Assembly (NCBI RefSeq): GCF_003014755.1
Contig: NZ_PYAW01000001.1
Location: 620,001 to 684,000 of the forward strand
Length of the DNA stretch: 64,000 nucleotides
Reading direction: 5' to 3'
Source of the DNA: Chitinophaga niastensis
GTDB lineage: Bacteria; Bacteroidota; Bacteroidia; Chitinophagales; Chitinophagaceae
The position numbers and the translations under genes were made by a program. The notes below the pieces were generated by a model. The model was not told the origin of the DNA. It saw only the letters and a list, made by a program, of their open reading frames with translations, and ran no database searches. Below are positions 1 through 8,396 of this stretch, piece by piece. Within the stretch, counting starts at the first letter, position 1. Every line of letters starts with the position of its first letter.

Positions 1-424
1 CCACTGTGAAATTGATGGCATCATTCCAGCGATACGAGATAAATGCATTTTCCAGCACTTTGCCTTTAGGGTCGCTGGCGAAATCAGCCAGATTCACCAG
101 CACCGCAGCCATAAAGCGATCGCTCACCTGCGCCTTTACCTGTAGGCGCGCACGTTTCAGACTAAAGCTATTACGCACTACCTCCTCTGCATTGGGTTGA
201 TGTACACCATTCACATCCACCTCCCTGTTCAGTGAAACGGTATAACGGGCCTGGAAAACACCTCCCAGCGTTATCTTTTTTAAAAATCCGGCAACTTTCT
301 GTATGGCAGAATCCTTAACAGTACTATCTTTTACGGGAACATTCAATTGCCAGGCATAAGCATTGCCTGTATGGCAAAAGATAAATACGAAGGCGGCAAA
401 AAGGAGTAAACTTCGTTTATGCAT
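1..424 (-). CDS. Porin-like outer-membrane beta-barrel protein, N-terminal part (runs off the window)
   Basis: Reading the minus strand from the ATG at 424 gives an open frame of 141 codons that leaves the window without a stop. It begins MHKRSLLLFAAFVFIF, a signal peptide ending near an AYA/W site. The mature part alternates polar and hydrophobic residues as in beta strands, and includes RLQVKAQVSDRFMAAVLVN and ENAFISYRWNDAINF. This is typical of the phosphate-selective porin O/P family found in many Bacteroidota. Such proteins form outer-membrane channels, but the substrate cannot be told from this fragment. It lies downstream of the S46 peptidase on the same strand but is separated from it by a terminator and a fold-back element, so it is probably transcribed on its own. 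Family assignment is inferred from motif style over a short fragment. Confidence 0.6.
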   Translation of the reverse strand, partial: MHKRSLLLFAAFVFIFCHTGNAYAWQLNVPVKDSTVKDSAIQKVAGFLKKITLGGVFQARYTVSLNREVDVNGVHQPNAEEVVRNSFSLKRARLQVKAQVSDRFMAAVLVNLADFASDPKGKVLENAFISYRWNDAINFTV

Positions 425-503
425 GCACGGTTGTTATGTGATTCTGAATAAGCGATTGGAACGGGCTACTTATCCAAATAACATCATGCGGCAGGAAAAT
501 GTT

Positions 504-606
504 TTGTCTTACCCAGGATTATGCTGATTAAAATGATTACACTGATTTTGTTATTAGAAAATAATCAGCATAATCATTTTAATCAGCATAATCCTGGGTA
601 AGACAA
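504..606. repeat. Fold-back element A1 (9-bp GATTA-type units)
   Basis: The arms 504-539 and 571-606 are perfect 36-bp reverse complements. The 31-base interior pairs further (CTGATT with AATCAG). The left arm starts TTGTCTT and then repeats GATTA-type units every 9 bases; the right arm ends AAGACAA. It shares this design with elements at 14579, 23738, 37153, 50464 and 63131. It overlaps the T-run of the S46 peptidase terminator. Confidence 0.9.
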
Positions 607-639
607 AAAAAATCCCGCTCCGGCAAAGCCGGAACGGGA
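605..639 (-). terminator. Intrinsic terminator of the S46 peptidase gene
   Basis: A GC-rich hairpin (613-624 with 628-639, AAA loop, one mismatch) lies 23 bases past the S46 stop codon. On the minus strand it is followed by a run of eight T at 612-605. This is a textbook rho-independent terminator. Confidence 0.85.
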
Positions 640-661
640 CCTTCAAAAGCTTATTCGTGGC

Positions 662-2824
662 TTATTTTACCAGCTTCAGCTCATTAATAATATTTTTAGC
701 ACCGCCCAGTTTTTCAATACACCACAATACATAACGCACATCTACACAGATAGTACGGTTGTATTCGGAGTCAAACTGAATTTTGTGGCTCAGCGCTTCG
801 TAGTTACCATCGAAAGCCAGACCAATCAATTCGCCGTTAGCATTGATTACCGGAGAGCCGGAGTTACCACCCGTGATATCATTGGTAGTAATAAAGCCTA
901 CTACGATATCGTTACGTTTAGCATCTTTATACTGACCAAAATCTTTCTTCTTGTACAGGTCTAAATAGTTTTCAGGGAGATCAAATTCATAATCACCCGG
1001 AACATATTTCTCAATCACACCTTTCATGGTAGTTACGTAATCGTAGTTTACTGCATCGCGTGGAGCGTATGGTTTCACCTGACCATAAGATAACCGCATG
1101 GTGAAGTTTGCATCAGGATACCTGTTTGCATTAGGTGTCATTTGGATTACTCCTTTCAGGTAAGCACGGCCAAGATCATTGTTCTTAGCATTGAACTGAC
1201 TGTATAAAGGGAGATATTTACCAGTATAGTTTTTGAGGAATGTGCTGGCATAAGCAAATGCCGGATCGTTCTGCAGCGTTACTGCATCCGGATTTGATAC
1301 GAAAGCTTTCCATTTGGCGTCGTCAAAGATGATGGTATTAGCCATCAGGCCTGCAGCCCAGGTGCGGTAAGTGTTCTCTTCATCAAGACTACCATATTTT
1401 GTTTTCAGTGCCTCATAAAAACCAATAGGCTGCTGATCTTTAGAGATATCTGTGTAAAACATATGGCAGGTAGCGGCCAGTATTTTTTGATCGCTTGGTT
1501 TGTTTTCACTTTCAAGGAAAGTTTTGCGCGCTTTGTCAGCTGCATCTACAGCCAGTTTAGCTGCATCTTTAGCCGCACCTGGTGTTACCAGTGCTTTTTC
1601 CACACCTATTAAAGATGCCGCAAAAGCTGCTACCGGAGAGCCTAACACGCCTTCGTTGAGGTAAATGCGTTGTTTTGTATATGGCGCCCATGCTTTATAG
1701 GCGGCCTCATAATCGTTGAAGATACTGGCAAATTCAGGTTTACCCTGTGCCCATTTAACAAAAGCAGCTTCCTGTTTTTGTTTGTCAGCCAGCACACCGT
1801 GCTTTTCCAGCTGTTTGGTTTCGCCGTCAAAAAATTTCCAGTAGTTAGCAATACCAGCATAAGAAGACGCCAGTTGTAATTTAACAGCCGGATCTTTCTT
1901 CATCTGTTCAAACATTGCTTTCAGTCTTACATCACGCAGATTCACCACAGATGGGTTTTCCACAGTAGTTTTCAACTGTACGCCATAAGAAGTTTCATAG
2001 CGGTTAGTACCACCAGGATAACCAAAGATCATGGCATAATCATTTTCCTTTACGCCTTTGATAGATACCGGCAGGAAATGTTTAGGTTTTAAAGGAACGT
2101 TGTCGGCCGCATATTGAGCGGGTTTACCATCTTTACCGGTATATACACGGAAGATAGAAAAATCACCGGTATGGCGGGGCCATTCCCAGTTATCAGTGTC
2201 GCCACCAAATTTACCCACACTTTCAGGAGGCGCACCTACCAGGCGGATATCTTTATAACGCTCATACACAAATAAGAGGTACTGATTGCCTTTGAACATA
2301 GGCAGTACTTTGGCTTCGTAGCCTGTATTAGCAATTGCTTTAGTAATAATATCGCTGTAAACCTGTTGTTCTTTCTGTGCTCTTGCAGCGCCATCCAAAC
2401 CTTTCAGCGTTTCTTCCACTTGTTTGGTAACGTCCTCTACTCTTACCAGGAATTGAACGGACAGCTGGGAAGATGTAATTTCTTCCTGTTTGTTTTTTGC
2501 GTAGAAACCATTTTTAAGATAATTATGCGCTACTGAGCTGGCAGCGGCAATGGCGCCATATCCGCAGTGGTGATTGGTAAAGATCAGCCCTTCATTGCTC
2601 ACAATTTCGCCGGTACAGCCACCACCGAAGATAACAATCGCATCTTTCAGAGATGCTTTATTAATGCTGTACAACTGTTCTTTGGTCAGCTTCAACCCCT
2701 TCTTTACCATGTCATTGTACGCCTGCTGCCCTAACAAATAAGGCAACCACATGCCCTCGTCTGCTTTAGCCCATTTTATACTTACGCTAAGCAACAAGAG
2801 TAAAACCACTAATTTTTTTCTCAT
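662..2824 (-). CDS. S46 family serine dipeptidyl peptidase, DPP7-like
   Basis: This 720-residue secreted serine peptidase removes dipeptides from the N-terminus of peptides. A signal peptide (MRKKLVVLLLLLSVSIKWAKA) sends it to the periplasm. Family motifs are all present: TNHHCGYGAI with His85/His86, DNWEWPRHTGDFS with Asp221, and TGGNSGSPV with catalytic Ser655. The residue after LAFD is Gly673. In the family, Gly here goes with DPP7-type preference for hydrophobic P1 residues, and Arg here with the acidic preference of DPP11; that residue rule is from memory of the family. Length matches the family (about 710-720). It has its own terminator, so it is probably a single-gene unit. It likely helps feed on peptides from extracellular protein digestion. 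Confidence 0.93.
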   Translation of the reverse strand: MRKKLVVLLLLLSVSIKWAKADEGMWLPYLLGQQAYNDMVKKGLKLTKEQLYSINKASLKDAIVIFGGGCTGEIVSNEGLIFTNHHCGYGAIAAASSVAHNYLKNGFYAKNKQEEITSSQLSVQFLVRVEDVTKQVEETLKGLDGAARAQKEQQVYSDIITKAIANTGYEAKVLPMFKGNQYLLFVYERYKDIRLVGAPPESVGKFGGDTDNWEWPRHTGDFSIFRVYTGKDGKPAQYAADNVPLKPKHFLPVSIKGVKENDYAMIFGYPGGTNRYETSYGVQLKTTVENPSVVNLRDVRLKAMFEQMKKDPAVKLQLASSYAGIANYWKFFDGETKQLEKHGVLADKQKQEAAFVKWAQGKPEFASIFNDYEAAYKAWAPYTKQRIYLNEGVLGSPVAAFAASLIGVEKALVTPGAAKDAAKLAVDAADKARKTFLESENKPSDQKILAATCHMFYTDISKDQQPIGFYEALKTKYGSLDEENTYRTWAAGLMANTIIFDDAKWKAFVSNPDAVTLQNDPAFAYASTFLKNYTGKYLPLYSQFNAKNNDLGRAYLKGVIQMTPNANRYPDANFTMRLSYGQVKPYAPRDAVNYDYVTTMKGVIEKYVPGDYEFDLPENYLDLYKKKDFGQYKDAKRNDIVVGFITTNDITGGNSGSPVINANGELIGLAFDGNYEALSHKIQFDSEYNRTICVDVRYVLWCIEKLGGAKNIINELKLVK

Positions 2825-3025
2825 ATTAATCAGGTTTTGTTTTTAAGGACCTCAAACCTAGCTATTTTTTCGTTACCGGGTGCAGGGATAAGGATTAACG
2901 GCTTATTTGGAACATTTTTTTTATTATTCCGCATTGAACAGAAAACTGGAATATGTTTTGATAAAGGGGGTGGCTGTTTGTAGGCTATGCCACAATTTTA
3001 CTCAGCGAAAAAAATCTGTGCGATC

Positions 3026-3481
3026 ATGAAAAAAATATTCTTGTTAATGGGCCTTGCCGCGTTTTTCGCCTGCAATGAAAAGAATACCCGGAAAGAAAAG
3101 AAAGAAGAAATAAAAGAAGGTGTGGAAAAGGTGGGAGATGATATTAAATCTGCGGCTAACAATGCCGGTGATTATCTTACAGAACAAAAAAAACAGGCCG
3201 AAGACGCTATCAGCGAGCGGATTAAGGAAATAGACCAAACCACTGCTGAACTGAAAAAAGAAGGCAGTGAAAAGAGTGATGCCGCCCGTAGAAAGCTGGA
3301 ATCACTGAAAGCGGAGATGAACAAAAAAATGAAAGACGTGAAGAACAGCAGTGCCGAAACGTGGGACAGTACCCGCGAAGCGGCAGATCAGCTGATGAAA
3401 AAGTCGGATAAAGAATGGACCAATTTCAAGCAGGATTTTAGAGATCTGTTTAAGAAGGATTCCGGGAATAGTGTGGAATAA
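3026..3481 (+). CDS. Small coiled-coil lipoprotein, function unknown
   Basis: The start at 3026 is chosen because the protein then begins MKKIFLLMGLAAFFAC, a lipoprotein signal with Cys16 as the likely lipidated residue; an upstream in-frame ATG at 2987 would bury this signal. The mature part (about 135 residues) is almost entirely charged and helical, rich in Lys, Glu, Asp and Ala, and fits a long amphipathic or coiled-coil helix without membrane segments. I recognise no enzyme motif. Apolipoprotein-like or stress-related helical lipoproteins of this type are common in Bacteroidota, with no defined role. It stands alone between the S46 peptidase (divergent) and rnhB (same strand, 71 bases on). 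Confidence 0.8.
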   Translation: MKKIFLLMGLAAFFACNEKNTRKEKKEEIKEGVEKVGDDIKSAANNAGDYLTEQKKQAEDAISERIKEIDQTTAELKKEGSEKSDAARRKLESLKAEMNKKMKDVKNSSAETWDSTREAADQLMKKSDKEWTNFKQDFRDLFKKDSGNSVE

Positions 3482-3552
3482 CTTCAAAATTCCACATTCT
3501 TTGTTCCTTGAACTTTATTCTTGTAATTTTACCCGGCTTAATAGATTTGAAT

Positions 3553-4152
3553 TTGCTACTTTCTTATTATCAGGAATTATTAGTGGAGGCTGGCTGCGAT
3601 GAAGCCGGAAGAGGGTGCCTGGCAGGCCCGGTGTTTGCTGCGGCGGTGATATTACCACCAAAATTCAAGCATCCGTTGCTGAATGACTCAAAACAAATGA
3701 AGGCATCAGACAGGGATAAGCTGAGAACAGTGATAGAGAAAAAAGCTTTGTGCTTTGCTGTAGCGAGTGTGGATAATGTAGAAATAGACAAGATAAATAT
3801 ATTAAAAGCTTCCTTCAAGGCCATGCACCTGGCATTGGAGCAGCTGCATCAGCAACCTGAATTCATACTGGTAGATGGTAATCGCTTTTATGCATATGGG
3901 AACACGCCACACGCCTGTATTATACAGGGGGATGGTAAATATGCTTCCATTGCAGCGGCTTCTGTTCTGGCCAAAACATACCGGGATGAATATATGCAGC
4001 AATTACATGCTGTATATCCTCATTTTGGCTGGGATGTGAATAAAGGATACCCTACGAAACAGCACCGTAATGCCATTCGGGAGTTTGGCGATACGCCCTA
4101 CCACCGGAAAACATTCCGCCTGTTGCCGGAACAATTGGAATTAGAACTGTGA
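3553..4152 (+). CDS. rnhB: Ribonuclease HII
   Basis: Cytoplasmic endonuclease that cuts the RNA strand of RNA/DNA hybrids and removes misincorporated ribonucleotides. The acidic active-site residues are visible in GCDEAGRGCLAGPV (Asp, Glu), VDGNRF (Asp) and KTYRDEYM (Asp). The longest frame reaches back to a TTG at 3508, but I place the start at the TTG at 3553, giving LLSYYQELLVEAGCDEAGRG and about 199 residues, the usual family length. A promoter-like TTG followed by TAATTTTA lies just upstream, within the longer frame, which also argues against the 3508 start. No ATG is available near the expected N-terminus. rpoN follows on the same strand after a weak inverted repeat. Confidence 0.9.
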   Translation: MLLSYYQELLVEAGCDEAGRGCLAGPVFAAAVILPPKFKHPLLNDSKQMKASDRDKLRTVIEKKALCFAVASVDNVEIDKINILKASFKAMHLALEQLHQQPEFILVDGNRFYAYGNTPHACIIQGDGKYASIAAASVLAKTYRDEYMQQLHAVYPHFGWDVNKGYPTKQHRNAIREFGDTPYHRKTFRLLPEQLELEL

Positions 4153-4167
4153 AAAAGCAATTAGCAG

Positions 4168-4210
4168 TTAGGCATTAGCAGTTAACTAAATGCTAACAGC
4201 TAAAGCCTAA
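4168..4210. repeat. Imperfect inverted repeat between rnhB and rpoN
   Basis: The segment TTAGGCATTAGCAGTTAACT (4168-4187) pairs imperfectly with 4191-4210, about 16 of 20 positions. ATTAGCAGTT also occurs twice in tandem just before and within the left arm. A similar AGCTATCAGC/GCTAATAGCT pair flanks 10219-10256. It may be a decayed fold-back element or a weak rnhB terminator; it has no T-run. Confidence 0.4.
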
Positions 4211-4260
4211 GAGCCTGGTTAACCTTATACTTATTAATTTTGCCCTCATAGGGAACGATT

Positions 4261-5748
4261 ATGTTAAAGCAGACACAACAGCAAAAATTATTACAGAAGC
4301 TTTCACCCCAGCAAATTCAGCTCATGAAATTGCTGCAGGTACCTACTGTCAACCTGGAAGAAAGGATTAAAGAAGAACTGGAGGAGAATCCTGCGCTGGA
4401 ATACGGTGAAGAGTCTAACGATGAAGAATTTAAAGAGCAGGAAGAGTTTGAAACGCCCGCGGAAGAGGAAGAATTTGAACCGGATGGTAGCGAGAACGAA
4501 TATGACAATATAGATATTTCTGAATATGTGAGTGAGGGAGATGATGATGTAGCAGATTATAAGCTGCGGGATGATAACTACCCGGATCCGGATGAAAGCA
4601 ACAAAACCATCCCGATCAGAGTAGAAACATCTTTTCATGAACACTTACTGAGCCAGCTGGGAATGCTGGAGCTGGACGACCATCAGAATGCCATTGCACA
4701 ACATATTATTGGTAGCATTGACGATGATGGTTATCTGCGCAGAGAGATCAGCTCTATGGTAGATGATTTGTCTTTTTCCCAGAATATAGATACTACAGAA
4801 GATGAGCTGCGGGAGCTGATCAAAAAGATCCAGGACTTTGACCCTGCCGGTGTATGTGCTACTGATCTGAAAGAATGTTTGTTGTTACAGTTAAAACGTA
4901 AATCACAGGATGATCCCGGCGTGCATACTGCTTACCTGATCCTCGAGAATTATTTCGACGAGTTTACCAAGAAACATTACGAAAAGATACAGAAGGCACT
5001 GAGCCTCACCGATGAAGCGCTGAAGGAGTCTATCACACAGATTATTAAGCTGACACCTAAACCGGGAGGTAATTTTGCCACCCTTAATAAGGCGGAGAGT
5101 TATGTACTTCCTGACTTCTTTATTTTAAATAATGCCGGCAAACTGGAGCTCACCCTCAATTCCCGCAATGCACCGGACCTCCGTATTTCCGGCGGCTACC
5201 GGGAAATGCTGAAAGAATATGATCGCGGAGATAAGAAAGATAAGCGGCAGAAGGAAGCAGTATTGTTCATCAAACAAAAAATTGACGCGGCTAAATGGTT
5301 CATAGATGCCATTAAACAGCGACAACATACTTTGTTATCCACCATGGAATCAATCATGGATTATCAACGGGAGTTTTTCCTCACCGGTGATGAAACCACC
5401 ATGAAACCCATGATCCTGAAGGATATTGCAGACCGTACACAACTGGATATATCCACTGTGAGCCGTGTAGCCAACAGTAAATATGTACAAACGGAGTTCG
5501 GCACTTTCAAGCTGAAATTTTTCTTCTCTGAATCTTTATCAACAGATAGTGGTGAAGAAGTATCTACCAGGGAAGTGAAGAAAATTTTGTCTGATCTCAT
5601 AGAAGCAGAAAATAAGCGGAAGCCGCTCAGTGATGAGAATCTGACTAAAATGCTGCAGGACAAAGGTTACAACATTGCGCGCCGTACGGTGGCAAAATAC
5701 AGGGAGCAGCTGAATATTCCGGTGGCCCGTTTACGTAAAGAATTATAA
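4261..5748 (+). CDS. rpoN: RNA polymerase sigma-54 factor
   Basis: Sigma-54 directs RNA polymerase to -24/-12 promoters that need an enhancer-binding ATPase. The 495-residue protein has the expected order: a Gln-rich region I (MLKQTQQQKLLQKLSPQQIQ), a strongly acidic region II (about residues 42-90), a core-binding domain, a helix-turn-helix region, and the C-terminal RpoN box ARRTVAKYRE at 473-482. The frame starts at ATG 4261. The next gene begins 10 bases after its stop, so the two are probably co-transcribed. No enhancer-binding protein is seen in this window. Confidence 0.97.
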   Translation: MLKQTQQQKLLQKLSPQQIQLMKLLQVPTVNLEERIKEELEENPALEYGEESNDEEFKEQEEFETPAEEEEFEPDGSENEYDNIDISEYVSEGDDDVADYKLRDDNYPDPDESNKTIPIRVETSFHEHLLSQLGMLELDDHQNAIAQHIIGSIDDDGYLRREISSMVDDLSFSQNIDTTEDELRELIKKIQDFDPAGVCATDLKECLLLQLKRKSQDDPGVHTAYLILENYFDEFTKKHYEKIQKALSLTDEALKESITQIIKLTPKPGGNFATLNKAESYVLPDFFILNNAGKLELTLNSRNAPDLRISGGYREMLKEYDRGDKKDKRQKEAVLFIKQKIDAAKWFIDAIKQRQHTLLSTMESIMDYQREFFLTGDETTMKPMILKDIADRTQLDISTVSRVANSKYVQTEFGTFKLKFFFSESLSTDSGEEVSTREVKKILSDLIEAENKRKPLSDENLTKMLQDKGYNIARRTVAKYREQLNIPVARLRKEL

Positions 5749-5758
5749 GAATTACACC

Positions 5759-6454
5759 ATGCAAGAACAAGCAGTACTGGACCGGGACGGACATTTACAT
5801 ATGAAGCCGGAGTTTTCTCCTGTTATGAGATCAATCGCGCAGGTGATTTCTTATCTCACACATCCGCTATTTATTCCTGTGCTGGTTACCTTCCTGGTAC
5901 TGGAATCTATTCCCGAATACATGGTGGCATTTAAGGTGCAGAGCAAACGTTTTGCATTTGATATGCTGTATATCAGGGTGGTTATTATTAGTGTAGGTTT
6001 TCCACTACTTTCTGTTTTTCTGGCAAAAGCACTGGGATTTATTTCTTCTGTATATATGAAAACGCAACGTGACCGGATCATTCCGTACGTAGCGATGATT
6101 ACTTATTATTTTTGGGCATTCTATACTTTTTTCCAGGAAGGACGGGCGCCCAAGTTTTATACAGCCTTTTTTCTGGGTGTATTTCTTTCTATCTCTATCT
6201 CTTTTGTATCCAATAATTTTATAAAAACCAGCATGCATACGGTAGGCTGGGGTGGTGTGATTGGCTTTTTACTGTCATTAATGTGGGGGATGCATATGAA
6301 TGTGTCTGTTCCGCTGGTAATCACATTTTTTGTAGCGGCTATAGTTGCTACGGCGCGTCTTGTGCTGGAGGCTCATACTCCGCGTGAGATTTATATTGGC
6401 TTTCTCATTGGTATCCTGTCGCAGCTGGCTGCGTGCTGGATATTGGTTAAATAA
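5759..6454 (+). CDS. Polytopic membrane protein, divergent PAP2-like
   Basis: A 231-residue protein with about six hydrophobic segments. Three short stretches recall the PAP2 phosphatase signature: KTQRDRIIPY, KTSMHTVGWGG and RLVLEAHTPREIYIGFLIG. In classical PAP2 enzymes the last motif carries a His and an Asp that form the catalytic pair; here the His is present but the Asp position reads Ile/Gly, so activity is doubtful. It may be a lipid-phosphate binding or acyl-chain transfer relative, or an inactive paralogue. It starts 10 bases after rpoN and is probably read from the same transcript. The link to rpoN is positional only. Confidence 0.65.
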   Translation: MQEQAVLDRDGHLHMKPEFSPVMRSIAQVISYLTHPLFIPVLVTFLVLESIPEYMVAFKVQSKRFAFDMLYIRVVIISVGFPLLSVFLAKALGFISSVYMKTQRDRIIPYVAMITYYFWAFYTFFQEGRAPKFYTAFFLGVFLSISISFVSNNFIKTSMHTVGWGGVIGFLLSLMWGMHMNVSVPLVITFFVAAIVATARLVLEAHTPREIYIGFLIGILSQLAACWILVK

Positions 6455-6463
6455 AAAGTTTCA

Positions 6464-6549
6464 CCATTCTAAATTCCCTATTCCTTGTTCGTTATTTGTC
6501 TCTTACAAATGAACGCAACAAGGAAAAGGGAACAAAGAATATAGAATGG
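6464..6549. repeat. Imperfect fold-back element (ATTCTTTGTTCC family)
   Basis: CCATTCTAAATTCCC (from 6464) and the following CCTTGTTCGTT pair with AACGCAACAAGG (from 6512) and ATAGAATGG (to 6549). The loop carries its own hairpin ATTTGT/ACAAAT. A related single stretch (CATTCTTTGTTCCTTG) lies at 3495-3510 just after the small lipoprotein gene. It begins 10 bases after the PAP2-like stop codon and may end that transcript. Confidence 0.6.
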
Positions 6550-7023
6550 CGAATAAAAAAATTTTGGGGTTTAACCTGGACCGCTTCACTCGTACTTCCG
6601 TTAACATGGATGCAAAGGCCGCAAGGCAGGCTAACAAACAACTAACAAACAGTAGGGGTTAACTCTCAACAACTAAACTTGACTCTGCAAAAGTCAAACA
6701 TTCTATCTTGATACTCAAGCGTATAACTACGCTTTTTAAAAATGCAGTAGAATTCTCATATTTCGCCCGGCATAATTTTTTTTAAAGATTTATTGTTACG
6801 CACATTCAATGCGTAATGGATTAGCATCTTTGTTATGCCATTGCGGGTTAACCCTTAAAAATATTCGCATAGGATTGGATCAGGAGTAAAAGAGAGGAGC
6901 AGCAGAATACTAGTTTATTTAGCATTTAAAAGAAATTGCTAAAATATTTAGGAAAATAAAAAATTAGATCATAACTTAGCAATCCAATTGTGATTTGCAT
7001 TCTGTTTATGATTTGCTATCTTT
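6550..7023. other. Long non-coding stretch upstream of recA
   Basis: About 470 bases with no convincing gene. It is AT-rich towards recA. The only small frames are an 18-codon one at 6606-6662 and a few shorter, none with supporting context. Apart from the -7 motif close to recA I see no operator palindrome of the LexA type. Confidence 0.5.
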
Positions 7024-7031
7024 TAAATTTG
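7024..7031 (+). promoter_or_regulatory. Candidate recA -7 box
   Basis: TAAATTTG matches the Bacteroidota -7 consensus TAnnTTTG exactly and ends 18 bases before the recA ATG. TTTG motifs lie upstream at 6994 and 7012, but neither has the ideal 19-21 base spacing. Confidence 0.6.
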
Positions 7032-7049
7032 TAAAAAATACTAATTAAT

Positions 7050-8057
7050 ATGTCTACAGCCAATGCAGAAAAACTGAAGGCCCTGCGCCTCACAATGGAC
7101 AAAATAGAGAAGGATTTCGGTAAGGGATCTGTGATGATGATGGGTGAGAAAGCAGAAGCACCAATGGAGATTATTTCTACCGGTTCTTTAGGACTTGATA
7201 TTGCACTTGGAATTGGTGGTTTACCGAAAGGAAGAATCATAGAGATATATGGTCCGGAATCTTCTGGTAAAACAACCGTTGCAATACATACTATAGCAGA
7301 AGCACAGAAAAAGGGCGGTATTTGCGCTATTATAGATGCGGAGCATGCTTTTGACAGCAGCTATGCAAGAAGATTGGGAGTTGATGTTGATTCCCTGTTA
7401 ATATCTCAACCGGATCACGGTGAACAGGCGCTGGAAATAGCAGATCGTCTGATCCTCTCCGGTGCAGTAGATGTAGTAGTGATTGACTCCGTAGCAGCAC
7501 TGGTACCTAAAGCTGAGCTGGAAGGAGAAATGGGTGAAAGTAAAATGGGCTTACAGGCTCGTTTGATGTCACAGGCGCTGCGTAAATTAACCGCTACCAT
7601 TTCCAAAACAAACTGTTGCTGCATATTCATTAACCAGTTGCGTGAAAAGATAGGCGTTATGTTTGGAAACCCAGAAACCACTACCGGTGGTAACGCGTTA
7701 AAATTCTACGCATCTGTGAGATTGGATATACGCCGTATGAGCCAGATCAAAGATGGCGATGAAGCAGTAGGTAACCGTGTTAAAGTAAAAGTGGTAAAAA
7801 ATAAAGTAGCTCCTCCTTTCCGTCAGGCTGAATTCGATATCATCTATGGACAGGGTATCTCTAAAATGGGTGAAGTTATTGACATGGGTGTTGAATATGG
7901 TGTTGTGCAGAAGAGTGGTAGCTGGTTTAGCTACGATACCACCAAACTTGGACAGGGCCGCGATGCAGTAAAACAACTGCTGAACGATAATCCTGAGCTG
8001 GCAGCAGAAATAGAAGCAAAGATCAAAGTAAAAATTATAGAAAAACAGGAAGCTTAG
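7050..8057 (+). CDS. recA: Recombinase RecA
   Basis: RecA forms ATP-dependent filaments on single-stranded DNA, carries out strand exchange and triggers LexA-type self-cleavage where LexA exists. The 335-residue protein has the Walker A motif GPESSGKT at 68-75, the [10 protein letters not shown] Walker B region, and the conserved loop [27 protein letters not shown]... region, split here as [10 protein letters not shown] and [17 protein letters not shown]. Length is normal. It is a single-gene unit: its own promoter motif upstream and a strong terminator downstream. Confidence 0.98.
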   Translation: MSTANAEKLKALRLTMDKIEKDFGKGSVMMMGEKAEAPMEIISTGSLGLDIALGIGGLPKGRIIEIYGPESSGKTTVAIHTIAEAQKKGGICAIIDAEHAFDSSYARRLGVDVDSLLISQPDHGEQALEIADRLILSGAVDVVVIDSVAALVPKAELEGEMGESKMGLQARLMSQALRKLTATISKTNCCCIFINQLREKIGVMFGNPETTTGGNALKFYASVRLDIRRMSQIKDGDEAVGNRVKVKVVKNKVAPPFRQAEFDIIYGQGISKMGEVIDMGVEYGVVQKSGSWFSYDTTKLGQGRDAVKQLLNDNPELAAEIEAKIKVKIIEKQEA

Positions 8058-8162
8058 TTGTTGTTTTTCGATTGAATTTTGAATAAGTGTTGAATTAAAA
8101 CATTGTATTAAATATACATAGAAGTTAGTTTTAGTTTTAGTAAGCATTGGGTTAGTATGCGC

Positions 8163-8194
8163 ATCCCTGCCTTATCCTGGGCGGGGATTTTTTT
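8163..8194 (+). terminator. Intrinsic terminator of recA
   Basis: ATCCCTGCC (8163-8171) pairs with GGCGGGGAT (8180-8188) with one G-T wobble, followed by a run of T to 8194. It lies about 105 bases after the recA stop. Confidence 0.85.
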
Positions 8195-8335
8195 GCGTGT
8201 ACATTTTCCACACATTGTGTAAGGATTATCACTGCAATACAAGGACAACCTAACTAATAACACAATGTCAACCGAAGGAATAGCTTTACAGCATTACCCT
8301 TGCCCAATTTGAACACAGCACAAAATATTTAATAG

Positions 8336-8377
8336 AAAAGAGAAGCCGCCCCATTTAAATGGAGCGGCTTCTCTTTT
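8336..8377 (-). terminator. Terminator of typA (symmetrical)
   Basis: An almost perfect hairpin: 21-bp arms 8336-8356 and 8357-8377 with one mismatch. Its ends are AAAA/TTTT, so it can act in both directions. It lies 20 bases past the typA stop. Between it and the recA terminator (8195-8335) I see nothing else. Confidence 0.8.
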
Positions 8378-8396
8378 ACTAGTTATCTTAAAATCA

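Noticed and set aside
2987-3025. Upstream ATG at 2987 for the small lipoprotein
   Set aside because: It would put 13 polar residues before a good lipoprotein signal.
3508-3552. Longer TTG start of rnhB
   Set aside because: The added residues are not typical of RNase HII and overlap a probable promoter.
6606-6662. 18-codon frame upstream of recA (MDAKAARQANKQL...)
   Set aside because: No promoter or conserved context, far from recA, and easily explained by chance in a 600-base gap.
8195-8335. Possible small RNA between recA and typA
   Set aside because: No promoter of the TAnnTTTG type or stable fold apart from the two terminators that flank it.
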